Translations under genes and position numbers: made by a program
Shown: positions 55,144-64,000 of the stretch, in pieces
How positions within the stretch are numbered: position 1 is the stretch's first letter
Layout: each line of letters starts with the position of its first letter
From: CAVYGM01 sp963768025
GTDB taxonomy: Bacteria > Bacteroidota > Bacteroidia > Cytophagales > Spirosomataceae
Length of the DNA stretch: 64,000 bases
Assembly (NCBI GenBank): GCA_963768025.1
Contig: CAVYGM010000019.1
Span: 62,001 to 126,000 of the forward strand
Direction of reading: 5' to 3'
Notes under the pieces: model-generated
Seen by the model: the letters and a program-made list of their open reading frames with translations, nothing else
What the model was told of the DNA's origin: nothing
Database searches by the model: none

Positions 55144-55341
55144 GAATAGGATAAGGTTGAGTGGAAACTGGGGCGCAAATAAATGTATTTCACCAACGTT
55201 TACAACTCCAATCAACCACTCTATTGAATGTTCTTCTTTAAAAATGTAACTAATTATTTGGAATTAAAAAGACTATTGAAATTACACAAACCCCAATAAA
55301 CAGCCCCTGTACACCAATTAACAGGGCTTCGCACCCTCCTA

Positions 55342-56562
55342 TTACCGCTTATCTACCACTACTTCCCCGTCCTTCATCACCCAACGTACCTTCTTGATTA
55401 CTACCTCAATATCCTGTAAAGGATCGCCCTCCACGGCGACGATGTCCGCCAGGAATCCCGGCGCGACGGCTCCCAGTTCTTTTTCCATACCCAGCATTTC
55501 GGCCCCGGTGGTGGTGGCCGTTGTTAGAGCCTGTGCGGGCGTCATACCCGCTTTTACGAACCAGGCTAGTTCCTGGGTATTTTCGCCAAATCCCGTAAAA
55601 ACCGCATCCGACCCCATGGCAATTTTTACGCCGGCCCGGAAGGCCTTCTGTAAGGTTTCAAAATTCCGCTGAATATAGCCGTTCAGGTTGGCCGCATCCG
55701 TTTCGGTGTAGCCGTATTCGTCGCGGTGAGCGGCGTAGTAGCGGTTATGGTCCACGGTAGGTACGTAAATAGTCCCCTGCCGGACCATCGCGGCCAGCGT
55801 GGCGTCGTCCATATCGGTGGCATGTTCGAGGGTGTTGGTACCGGCCTTCACCGCATCGCGGGCTCCGTCCGGACCGTAGGAGTGAATGGCGCTGCGTTTG
55901 CCGGCCGTGTGGGCGGCATCTACGGCGGCTTTCATTTCCTGGTAGGAGTAGGTTTGGGTACCCGTTACGTCGTTGGCGCTGCCGGTGGAGCCGTACATTT
56001 TTACCCAGTCGGCCCCGGCGGCGATTTGCGCTTTGGCAAAACTATCCACTTGGGCTACCCCTTTGGTCCGCCGAATGCTCAGTCCGCGGCCCGCTACGTA
56101 TAACCGCGGTCCTACCATCGCCCCGCGATTGATGAGGGTGCGCATAGCAAAATCCATGTTGTCGAAAGAACCCAGATCGCGTACGGTTGTCACGCCGGAT
56201 TCCAGGGTTTTTCGGGCATTTTCCTGCGCCAGGTACACCGTCACGGCGGGGCCCAGGGTACCTAGCTGCGACCAGGGCCGGGTACCCGGTGTTTTATCCC
56301 AGTAGTAGGTGATGTGGGTATGGGCATCGATCAGCCCCGGCAACCCCACCAAAGGACGCAGGTCAATCAGACGGGTGTTTTTGGGAATCTCATTTCCTCC
56401 CGAGGCAACCTTAATGATCCGGTTTTTCTCGATCACCACTACCGCATCCGAAATAACTTCGCCCGGCCCGGTGATGAGTTTTGCGAAACGCAGGGTGGTG
56501 GTTTGGGCCCTGGCCGACAAAGCACCTATTAGGAAAAGCAGGAGAACCGACACGTATCGCAT
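55342..56562 (-). CDS. Exported amidohydrolase family protein (Xaa-Pro/imidazolonepropionase-like)
   Basis: Metal-dependent hydrolase of 406 residues with signal peptide MRYVSVLLLFLIGALSARA. The first metal site is GLPGLIDAHTHITYY, the carboxylated-lysine region is AGADWVKMYGS, and the histidines are in SAIHSYGPDG and NTLEHATDMDD. The catalytic aspartate is in AMGSDAVFTG. The C-terminal APGFLADIVAVEGDPL is standard for COG1228-type enzymes. Exported members are usually dipeptidases. Full motif set is present. Confidence 0.92.
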   Translation of the reverse strand: MRYVSVLLLFLIGALSARAQTTTLRFAKLITGPGEVISDAVVVIEKNRIIKVASGGNEIPKNTRLIDLRPLVGLPGLIDAHTHITYYWDKTPGTRPWSQLGTLGPAVTVYLAQENARKTLESGVTTVRDLGSFDNMDFAMRTLINRGAMVGPRLYVAGRGLSIRRTKGVAQVDSFAKAQIAAGADWVKMYGSTGSANDVTGTQTYSYQEMKAAVDAAHTAGKRSAIHSYGPDGARDAVKAGTNTLEHATDMDDATLAAMVRQGTIYVPTVDHNRYYAAHRDEYGYTETDAANLNGYIQRNFETLQKAFRAGVKIAMGSDAVFTGFGENTQELAWFVKAGMTPAQALTTATTTGAEMLGMEKELGAVAPGFLADIVAVEGDPLQDIEVVIKKVRWVMKDGEVVVDKR

Positions 56563-56721
56563 AGCGAGGAAGCAAATTTGAGTTTTCTAGTCCTGCCAAT
56601 ATAGGGAATACCGGGGCACTTCGTCCCTTACTTGCAAAAATTCCTTCGGGAGTTACCTGATTTTTTGGGTAAAAAAGCATCTGCTGCATCCAAGTCAAGT
56701 TTTACAAAACAAGCAAACAAA

Positions 56722-56753
56722 AACGGGTAGTCCGGCCGGACCACCCGTTTTTG
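56722..56753 (-). terminator. Terminator after the large T9SS gene
   Basis: ACGGGTAGTCCGG (56723-56735) pairs with CCGGACCACCCGT (56736-56748) with one mismatch and T-runs on both strands. Another 10-bp palindrome (TTTGGCATGT-C-ACATGCCAAA, 56750-56770) adjoins it. Confidence 0.75.
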
Positions 56754-57909
56754 GCATGTCACATGCCAAAGGCACGATGCATACAGCTGAGAATACGATC
56801 ACCACTTGGGGTAAAATCCCCTTTCAGAATTACTGCCGAGCCAGGCGCACAGCTCCCTGTCGGCCCGCCGCGTCGCGCGCCCTCAGGATGTACAGCCCCG
56901 TCGCCTGCCCATTCAGATCTAGTGGCAGCGTGTTATCACCCGCTTCCAGCTCCACCGTCCGCTCCTGCACCACCCGGCCCGTAAGGTCCAGCAGTTCAAT
57001 CTGACCTTGTCCGCTTACCGACGTGCGCACCCGCAGGGTCACCGCCCCATCGCTAGGGTTGGGGTACACCTCTACGGCCAGCTCTACCGGTAGCTCGGTC
57101 ATCTCTTCAGCTACGCCGATGCGCGAGGCGTCGTCATTGTCTTCCTTACAAGGTTTGTCGCTGCACTTGCCGAGTTTGTCGCCATGGGCCAGGTGCGAAG
57201 CCACCTCCGAGGCCGCCACGCACAAATTCTTGCCCGCGTGGCAGAGCTCCACGCCCACCTTATCCTTCCCGCAGCGCACGTCCTGCACGTCCACCTCCAC
57301 CTCCTCGCTGGCCACGTAGCCGTGCGCGTCGGTCACGGTCAGGGTGTACTTGGTCTTTTTGTCGGGACACACCTGCACGCTGGGGCCCGTCAGGCCATTG
57401 CTCCAGTCGTAAGTAAGCGTACCGTAGCCCCCCGTAGCCATGGCCTCCAGCGTCAGGCAGCCGCTGCCGTAGCCCTGATAAATCACATTGCAGCGGGTAG
57501 CCACCTGGATGGCAATCGGCGCCGGTTGCCCTGAGCAGGGAACCAGTCCGCAGGGACCCAGCGTGTAGCCCTTTTCCAGGTACTTGGCTACGTCCTCGGG
57601 CTTCTTGGTCGTGGACTTCTTTCCGTCACACAGCCAGATTTCTACCTTGCCGTCCTTCTTGATGTAACGGATGTCCAGCACCTCCACCGTAGTGGTCGAA
57701 CTGGTCTGGCAGCCCGCCGCGCTGGTGGCCGTCACGGTGTAGGTGGTCGTGGCCGTGGGGCACACCTGCACGCTTGGCCCGCTGCCGCCGCCCGTCCAGG
57801 CGTAGCTCAGGCCAGGCTGGTTGGCCGTGGCGCTCAGGGTGGCGCAGGCCTCGCCATAGCCCAGGTAGATGGTGCGGCAGCTTCCCGCCGCCACTATCGG
57901 TTGCTGGGA

Positions 57910-59520
57910 CACCGTCACGGTGGCGCTTTCGGAGAAGGCTGGCGCGCACGCCCCGCTCCGCACCACCGCCCGGAAGCGCGTGGTCTGTGTCAGGTTGGTG
58001 GCCGCCAGAGTTGTGTTTGTGTTGGCGATGTCCGTCCAGCTGCTACCATCGGGCGAGGACTGCCACTTGACGATACTGCCCACCTGACCGTTCAGGTTCA
58101 GCGGGTGCTGTTGCTGCCCGTGCAGACCGTGGTACTTCCCGAAACGGTACCGCCCGCGCTGGCGGGATCGACGGTAAGGGTGGCCGACTCCGAAAACGCT
58201 TCGGCACAGGCGCCGCTCCGCACCATCGCCCGGTAGCGGGTCGTCTGGGTCAGGTTGGTGGCCGTGTGGGTGATTTCAGTGTTAGAGATGTCCGTCCAGC
58301 TGTTGCCTCCGTCGGTGGACGACTGCCATCTTGACGATACTGCACCCACCTGACCGTTCAGGTTCAGCGTCATGCTGTTGCTGCCTGTGCAGACCGTGGT
58401 ACTTCCCGAAACGGTACCGCCCACGCTGGCGGGATCGACGGTAAGGGTGGCCGACTCCGAAAAGGCTTCGGCACAGGCGCCGCTCCCCACCACCGCCCGG
58501 AAATGCGTGGTCTGTGTCAGGTTGGTGGCCGTCAGAGTTGTGTTTGTGTTGGCGATGTCCGTCCAGCTGCTACCATCGGGCGAGGACTGCCACTTGATGA
58601 GGCTCCCCACCTGACCGCTCAGGTTTAGCGTAGTGCTGTTGCTGCCCGTGCAGACCGTGGTACTTCCCGAAACGGTACCGCCCGCGCTGGCGGGATCGAC
58701 GGTAAGGGTGGCCGACTCCGAAAAGGCTTCGGCACAGGCGCCGCTCCGCACCACCGCCCGGTAATGGGTCGTCTGGGTCAGGTTGGTGGCCGTGTGGGTG
58801 ATTTCAGTGTTAGAGATGTCCGTCCAGCTGCTGCCTCCGTCGGGCGAGGACTGCCACTTGACGATAGTGCCCACCTGACCGTTCAGGTTCAACGTCGTGC
58901 TGTTGCTGCCCGTGCAGACCGTGGCCGAGCCCGATACCGTACCGCCCACGCTAGCGGGGTCTATCGTCACGGTAGCTACCGAAGAAAAGGCTCCGGGGCA
59001 TTCTGCGCTCTGCACCACCGCCCGGAAGTAAGTAGTCTGGGTGAGGTTCTCTACCAACAGGCGGTTCGAGTTGCCCAGATCCACCGGATGGGTGAAGGCC
59101 TCGTCCACCGAAGACTCCCAGCGTACCACCGACCCCGTGAAGTCTCTCAGCACCAGAAAGCCTGGCTGCGGCTGGTGCGCCATAAGGAAAGCCAGTACTA
59201 CGTCGCTGCCCGTGCAGATCGTGAGGCTACCGTCCAGGGTCCCCCCCGTGCTGGCGGGTTCCACCGTCACGGTAGCCGTTTCAGAATAGGCCGGTGCGCA
59301 CACACCGCTCTGCACCAGCGCCCGGTACAAGGCAGTTTCAGTCAGGTCGGTGACCGTCAAGGTTGCGGAAGTATGGGCGATGTCGGTCCAGGTGCTGCCA
59401 TCGGGCGAGGATTGCCACTTCTGGATGGTTCCCACCTGGCCGCTGAGCGTTAGCGGGGTAGTGTTATTGCCAGTACAGACGGTGGTGCCGCCGGAGACGC
59501 TGCCGCCTACGCTGGGAGGA
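57910..59520 (-). repeat. Tandem Ig-like coding repeats (about 260 bp each, six copies)
   Basis: Six consecutive units, each with VSGSTTVCTGSNSTTLNL-, QSSPDG- and FRAVVRSGACAEAFSES-like blocks. Units 3-6 are nearly identical at DNA level, while units 1 and 2 have diverged. Such arrays can change copy number by recombination. Confidence 0.85.
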
Positions 59521-60465
59521 GGCGTAGATAATGTATAGCTATTATCAATATACACATCCGGATTATACTTTGTCCGAATTCGTACGGTATAAGTTTCGCC
59601 GTCAGTATCGGCCATGGTACCCTGACCACTAGTAATAGTAAAAGGATCGGCGGTAAAATCCGCAAATACGGGAGTTCCGGTAAAACTATTCCCCTCAACA
59701 ATTGCGTACTCAAAACCCGTGATACTTCCATCAACATCACCCGTCAGATCAAGGCTCACACTTACATTAGTTGGAGAGGAACATGCTGGTTGTGAACTAG
59801 AAATACTGGCTGTAAGCAATACAGGGCCTAAATTTTGAATTGTTACTTGACTTTGTCTATAAGTAGTATTGTTCTCGCTATAAGTTTGATGGCTACCTGT
59901 ATTGTAGGAACCTCCTCCTTTTGAAGCAATATAGCCTACCCCACCAGATCCCCCACTATACCCACCGCCACCGCCGCCGCCAGCGTTGTTCCCAGATGCA
60001 CCGCCAGCTCCAAAACCTCCGCCACCATTCGTTTTAGTTAAGGATTGTCCTCCTAATGCGTTAAATCCTGCACCTCCCCCTAGTCCGTTCAAACCAGCAC
60101 TAGAAATGCCACCTCCTCCACCTCCATCCGGACTAGCTCCACCTTGATTATCTGGAAAATCAATCAAAGAAATACCTCCTACAATCCCGTTGAAACCAAC
60201 CATAGACGTTCCACCACTTCCGCCTGCTACCAGCAATGGCCCTGTTCTGCCTTGGATTCTTACACCTGAACCACCACCGCCGCCACCACCAATGGCAATG
60301 GTACCAAATTCTTCAACCGATGTTTGTGTTTGACCCGGTGCACCAGCAATGGCCTCTAGTATTTGTCCTGATGATACAATAAATTCACCAGACACACTGA
60401 CACCACCTAGCCCACCGATCGAGACAAAATTATAATCATAGGACGAGGGGTGATCTACCAGTAAT

Positions 60466-60474
60466 CCCCCCCCC
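60466..60474 (-). repeat. Poly-G tract (9 G in coding strand) at a frame-deciding position
   Basis: Nine consecutive C on the plus strand. In the coding strand, 9 G lead to a stop 10 codons later, while 8 G continue into the full surface protein. It could be a slipped-strand phase-variation tract or a homopolymer sequencing error. Confidence 0.6.
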
Positions 60475-60973
60475 GCCACTGCCTCCTGTGGTAACAATTC
60501 TAACTTTGTATAATTCTCCGTTTGGTACCGTCCAAGAACCTATTGTTCCGTTGCGGCTGTGAGTTAGCGCGGAGATATTAAGTACCTCCTGTGGGTACTG
60601 CCCATAGCCAGGCGTCAGCCCCAAGCACAGGGCCAGCAAAAGTGTGAAGTGCCACCCGGTGGCACAGCGAATCACGTAGCTCCTGGAAGCCAGATTTGTT
60701 GTGTTTTTGATAGAGGTGTTCATAGGATACTAGTGGTTTGTGTGTATGGTTATTAGTTCCTGTGTTTGTAATTTACTCGTACGTCTCGGCACATTGTTTT
60801 GTCAAGCGTACCCCTACCCATCAAGCCTCCACCCGCGAAACTGTCGCCAAAGCGCGGTAAATCAATGCTCTAAAAGTAGCCCAACGGCTACGAACAGAAT
60901 TTGACTATTTCTCCAAAAACTTAGAAAAAATTGAGGATAACTTAGAAATTTTAAAAAAAGCCCGAAAGGACGC

Positions 60974-62842
60974 TCAGGCCAGGCCTAGTTGCTGCAGTAA
61001 TTGCTGAAAGCGGGGGTCGCCGTGCAGGAAGCGGAATAAGGGGGAGATTTTGAGGTACTCGGGCATGATGCCCAAGGGCGCGCCCAACTCCAGGTAGCGG
61101 AGGCAGTTTTCCCGGTCGCGCAGGCCGGCGTACAGAATGGCCTTGTATGCGTAGTGGTCGGGGATATCCGTGAGCGCGCGCAGCTGTACCTCGGCCGGGG
61201 CTCGCTCCCCCAGCTGTGCCCGGCAGTACAGGGTGAATATGGTTACCACCTGGTAGCCAGGATTCAGCGAATCACTCTTCATGAATTCCCGCAGGGCCTG
61301 CCGGTGATCCTGCTGGTTGAGGTAGTAAAACGCCCGGACGTAGTAGTACATATAGAATCCGTCCAGCAGCGGTTCGCTGTCCTGAATTAGTTGCCAGGCC
61401 TCTTTGAAGCGGCCCGCGTAGGAATAGTTGCCCACGTGTCCGGCGATGATGGTAGGGTACAGGGGGTCGAGGGTGAGGGCCCGGTTGCCATAGTAAATGG
61501 CCTCATCGAACCGCCCCAGAGAACGCAGGGCAAGGCTGTACCAGTAGGTGATCAGGGCGTCGTTGGGGCTGTGTTTGAGGGCTATCTGGAAAGTGGTCAG
61601 GGCCTGTTCAGGCTTGTTGAGCCGCCAGTAGCCGTTGGCCAGCGTGGCGTAGGCCAGGGCGTTTTCAGAATCGAGCCGGATGGCCGCCAGGGCATTTTGT
61701 TCGGCTAGTTGAATGCCCCCGAGTAACGCCATATGGCCGTCACTTCCCAGTAGGTAGTACGCCAGGGCCTTGTTGGCCAGGGCGTCGGCAAAGGTCGAAT
61801 CCCGGGCCAGGGCCCGGTCAAACTGTCGGATGGCGGCCCGCATTTTCTCCTGACTACGGCTCTTCATCAGTTCAAGCCCGAGCAAATAGGCGTTGTAGGC
61901 TTGTAGGTTACGGGTGGGCAGGCGGTTCATGCGCCGCGACTCTTCGGCGCTGAGCTTGCGATCCAGCGCCTCGGTAATCTGCCGGGTTACGGCATTCATA
62001 AACTTGATGCCCTGGCCCACCTCTCCATCGAAGGCATTGGCCCATACCGTCCGATTTTCGTCCGCTCGAATCAGTTCCACGCTCACGTGCAGATTTTGCG
62101 CCTGCGACAGCACGGTTCCCGTCAATAAGTAACGCACGCCCAGCTCCTCGGCGATCTGCGACAAGTTTTTGGGGGAATTCTGAAAAAGAACCGTCGAGGT
62201 CTTCGAAATGACAATAATTTGTTCCAGTGAGGTGAGCGAGGCGTGTACCTGGTCGCGAAGCCCGCCGGCCAGCAGGCTGTCGGCCGCATCGCCCCGGTAA
62301 GTAAAGGGAAGGATGGCAATGGACGCCTCCCCCACCCGATCCTCTCGCACCGACGGGTGCAGGTACACGTACAAGCCAATCGCTACGGCCAGCAGCAGCC
62401 CCGCCCCCATCCCCCATATCCAGGGCAGCCAGCGCGAGGGCATGGGAGCTCCGGGTAGCTCTTCGAGGGCCTCTTCCGGCTCTTCGGGCGTAAGGCTTTC
62501 GAGCAGAGTCGGTGGCGCAGGGAGCTGCCTCCGGTATTCGGTAGGGCTCAGGCCAAACTCCTGCGTAAAGTACTTGGTGAAGGTCTGGGGGCTATCTATC
62601 CCCACGGCATCGGTAACTTCCAGAATCCGCAGGTCGGTTCCTTGCAGTAGTTCACGGGCTTTTTCCAGCCGACACCGACGAATGTACAGGGAAAGGGTGA
62701 GGCCACTTTGCTCCTTTACAAGCCGCGAGAGTTGCGACCGGCTCATGCCCAGCTCGCGGCATAGGTCCATGATGGAGTAGTCAGGCTTATCAAGATGTTG
62801 ATACAGTAAGTGGACAAACCGGTCGAACTGTCTTTTCTCCAT
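60974..62842 (-). CDS. AraC-type HTH regulator with transmembrane segment, FlgO/TolB-like domain and TPR repeats
   Basis: Membrane-bound sensor-regulator of 622 residues. Residues 1-107 form a two-helix-turn-helix AraC domain at the N-terminus (LCRELGMSRSQLSRLVKE, VTDAVGIDSPQTFTKYFTQE, FGLSPTEYRRQ). A transmembrane helix at about 138-160 (WIWGMGAGLLLAVAIGLYVYL) follows. A FlgO-like domain (ASIAILPFTYRGDAADSLLA, GVRYLLTGTVLSQAQNLHV; about 172-290) and TPR repeats (about 300-610, for example ALANKALAYYLLG, ALAYATLANGYWRLN) complete the protein. The layout is CadC-like, with DNA-binding on the cytoplasmic side and sensing outside. The gene neighbours the large T9SS protein and may control it; that is inference. 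Confidence 0.9.
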   Translation of the reverse strand: MEKRQFDRFVHLLYQHLDKPDYSIMDLCRELGMSRSQLSRLVKEQSGLTLSLYIRRCRLEKARELLQGTDLRILEVTDAVGIDSPQTFTKYFTQEFGLSPTEYRRQLPAPPTLLESLTPEEPEEALEELPGAPMPSRWLPWIWGMGAGLLLAVAIGLYVYLHPSVREDRVGEASIAILPFTYRGDAADSLLAGGLRDQVHASLTSLEQIIVISKTSTVLFQNSPKNLSQIAEELGVRYLLTGTVLSQAQNLHVSVELIRADENRTVWANAFDGEVGQGIKFMNAVTRQITEALDRKLSAEESRRMNRLPTRNLQAYNAYLLGLELMKSRSQEKMRAAIRQFDRALARDSTFADALANKALAYYLLGSDGHMALLGGIQLAEQNALAAIRLDSENALAYATLANGYWRLNKPEQALTTFQIALKHSPNDALITYWYSLALRSLGRFDEAIYYGNRALTLDPLYPTIIAGHVGNYSYAGRFKEAWQLIQDSEPLLDGFYMYYYVRAFYYLNQQDHRQALREFMKSDSLNPGYQVVTIFTLYCRAQLGERAPAEVQLRALTDIPDHYAYKAILYAGLRDRENCLRYLELGAPLGIMPEYLKISPLFRFLHGDPRFQQLLQQLGLA

Positions 62843-63270
62843 AGCGTGTGAATAATACTACCGGTATCGAATACCTGGGTAATTTTTCGGGAAACCGTTG
62901 GCCCGGAATCAGGTGCCTACTTGTGTAAAAAAAAATCCTTCTTTTGGGAAAGATACATTTTTTTCCAAACTACTTCCCTCTCTACCAACGTTGTCCAGGC
63001 CAGCTTGCCCCTGAGGATAGTTTTTTGCCATGTTTGGAAATATTCCGTTGCCTCTAAATCCAGGTTGATGGGAGCGGGGATGCATACTGTATAAAAACGT
63101 CGGATGAAGGATCCCCAAACAAAAATGGGCGGTCCCAGTGGAACCGCCCGTTCAAAACCAACCGGTGCGAAAGGCACGCGGTTTTCACCAAAAAATTGAT
63201 CATCCCGTTGAGTAAATGTCTTTAGTATGCGTGAGTGCCGACGGTGGAGGGCCTTTTGCGAGGTACCTTT
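62843..63270. other. 428-bp intergenic region with a terminator
   Basis: No gene is evident. On the minus strand, GGGCGGTTCC pairs with GGACCGCCC (63149-63127, one bulge) and is followed by TTTTT at 63126-63120, a terminator for the small membrane protein. The left half presumably holds the AraC-type gene's promoter, though no clear consensus was found. Confidence 0.6.
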
Positions 63271-63519
63271 CTACGCCTGCACCATCCGAATGCTCAGGAC
63301 AAAAAGCAACATGAACAGAAAGGCCAGGGCATAAAGCGTTCTGACGAGCTTTTTCACAGGATCGCTCTTGGACACGATGGACCCCAAGCTGCCTGCGCTT
63401 GAACGGTCAGGTACGACGATCTTGATCGTCCGGTTGCCAGGGATAGGGTCAAACATCCGTTTTTTTACCAGGTATTCATTACTTTTTTCTTTCTCAATGT
63501 CGTTTTGGCGTGTGTTCAT
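63271..63519 (-). CDS. Small membrane protein, unknown function
   Basis: Protein of 82 residues: a charged N-terminal half (MNTRQNDIEKEKSNEYLVKK, TIKIVVPDRSSAG) and one C-terminal transmembrane helix (LVRTLYALAFLFMLLFVLSIRMV). It would be tail-anchored with a cytoplasmic head. I recognise no family. It lies 51 bp after the NTF2-like gene on the same strand, and is probably co-transcribed with it. Confidence 0.55.
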   Translation of the reverse strand: MNTRQNDIEKEKSNEYLVKKRMFDPIPGNRTIKIVVPDRSSAGSLGSIVSKSDPVKKLVRTLYALAFLFMLLFVLSIRMVQA

Positions 63520-63570
63520 AGCGTGAGCATAGGGTCAGGTTTTTATATTAAATCAGTGGAATGGAAGTGC

Positions 63571-64000
63571 TTACATCATCGGTTGAAAGTCGTACAGGCG
63601 ATCAATGAGTTTTTGTTCGTTGAAATGCAGCCACAGACACCCAGGCCGCTCTACCTCGCGGCCCGAAACATAGGTAATCCGCTGCCGAAATAGGACTGGT
63701 ACATACACGCCGGGGAGGTCGGCCAGGGGCAGCTCCTGCGCGCAGTGCAGCGGGATAATGCTGAACCGGGAGAGGTGTATTCCCTGCACCTGACGATACT
63801 TTTTCCAGGCCGACCAATGCGATACTACGGCCGTTTTTCCCCGGAGCAACACCAGGCTGTCCCCCACCGGAAGGTGATATTCTACATTCCCGGCCAGCAA
63901 TTGCGCCCAGGCTTCCAACTGAAAATCGGCTTGGTAGGTAACGGCTTTCTGGGCTAGTACGGCAAATTGGGAAGACGCCACGGCGTAGGCTTCTGGGCGG
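63571..64000 (-). CDS. NTF2/SnoaL-like domain protein (5' end outside window)
   Basis: The frame runs into the window edge without a start (a GTG at 63981 lies inside the open frame, which continues upstream as RPEAYAVASS). About 143 residues are visible. FQLEAWAQLLAGNVEYHLPV and VSHWSAWKKYRQVQGI resemble the cone-shaped NTF2-like fold used by SnoaL-type proteins. The remaining part (HLSRFSIIPLHCAQELPLA, YVSGREVERPGCLWLHFNEQ) is beta-rich, with the motif end KLIDRLYDFQ. A short domain match only; function unknown. Confidence 0.6.
   Translation of the reverse strand, partial: RPEAYAVASSQFAVLAQKAVTYQADFQLEAWAQLLAGNVEYHLPVGDSLVLLRGKTAVVSHWSAWKKYRQVQGIHLSRFSIIPLHCAQELPLADLPGVYVPVLFRQRITYVSGREVERPGCLWLHFNEQKLIDRLYDFQPMM

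Larger units (their letters stand above)
56830..60723 (-). pseudogene. Large T9SS-sorted surface protein: glycine-rich head, six Ig-like repeats, PKD-like domains; two frameshifts
   Basis: Joined, this is a ~1,300-residue exported protein. The signal peptide (GWHFTLLLALCLGLTPGYG) is followed by a glycine-rich domain (about 60-280, with long GGGG runs), six tandem Ig-like units (about 85 residues each, WQSSPDGSSWTDIANT type), PKD-like domains (QVCPTATTTYTVTATSAAG, KTKYTLTVTDAHGYVA), cysteine-rich segments (VGVELCHAGKNLCVA) and a type A sorting tail (VEVYPNPSDGAVTLRV, GLYILRARDAAGRQG). The frame breaks at a 9-G tract (60466-60474) near the N-terminus, where 8 G would keep it open, and near 58095, where a C-run is one base short. 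An adhesin or matrix role is inferred. Confidence 0.8.

Noticed and set aside
57910..59520. Regularly spaced repeats considered as a CRISPR array
   Set aside because: Units are ~260 bp, in frame and encode Ig-like domains; no short repeats with unique spacers and no cas genes.
63127..63149. Hairpin considered as a small RNA or tRNA arm
   Set aside because: Followed by a T-run in the direction of the upstream gene; a terminator explains it, and no cloverleaf can be drawn.

Overview
The window looks like chromosome of a Bacteroidota member, most likely order Cytophagales (Spirosomataceae-like, for example Dyadobacter relatives). The reasons are a SusC/SusD pair, proteins with type IX secretion (T9SS) sorting tails, many SPII lipoproteins, TAnnTTTG-type -7 promoter elements, almost no Shine-Dalgarno sequences, and intergenic hairpin repeats of the kind common in this group. 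I see no tRNA, rRNA, CRISPR array, prophage or insertion sequence.

Region 1 (1-6250): the end of a TolC-type outer-membrane channel and a MacA/HlyD-type adaptor closed by a perfect terminator, a DUF2853 gene, gpsA, and ATP-dependent PEP carboxykinase (pckA).

Region 2 (6376-24600): a minus-strand polysaccharide/glycoside utilisation locus, read from right to left: susC, susD, an exported FAD oxidoreductase with an N-terminal carbohydrate-binding-like domain, a flavin-attachment-motif protein (overlapping ATGA), a large secreted helical-barrel-like protein, a sodium:solute symporter, a secreted GH2 glycosidase and a second, cytoplasmic FAD oxidoreductase. A divergent LacI-family regulator carries an unusual N-terminal zinc ribbon. 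A perfect 15+15 bp palindrome, its probable operator, lies between it and susC. The catabolic part (6.4-18.3 kb) carries about 19 frameshifts while susC, susD and lacI are intact; this is either local assembly error or recent decay.

Region 3 (24.6-33.3 kb): a frameshifted Uma2 protein, leucyl aminopeptidase, an ATP-grasp ligase, a guanine-deaminase-like enzyme, a lipoprotein, CinA/PncC, a frameshifted S1/P1 nuclease, a thrombospondin-3-repeat T9SS protein, and a gene-poor kilobase that holds a decayed copy of the S1/P1 nuclease C-terminus.

Region 4 (33.3-56.6 kb): ordinary housekeeping and accessory genes: DUF808, BatA-type membrane protein, YcxB-like, S9 dipeptidyl peptidase, an AT-rich HARE-HTH plus PD-(D/E)XK nuclease (probable defence gene), CHAD, fasciclin, MFS, GH3-type adenylating enzyme, zinc peptidase, CE15-like esterase, lone receiver domain, M28 peptidase, aldo/keto reductase, VOC, nitrilase-family, a CxxC exported mini-protein overlapping DUF2243, pirin, LLM flavoenzyme, lipoprotein and amidohydrolase.

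Region 5 (56.7-64 kb): a roughly 1,300-residue T9SS surface protein with a glycine-rich head, six near-identical Ig-like repeats and a 9-base poly-G tract that decides its reading frame; then an AraC-HTH/TM/TPR regulator, a small membrane protein and a truncated NTF2-like protein. Across the whole window the hexamer GGTACC is strikingly frequent.
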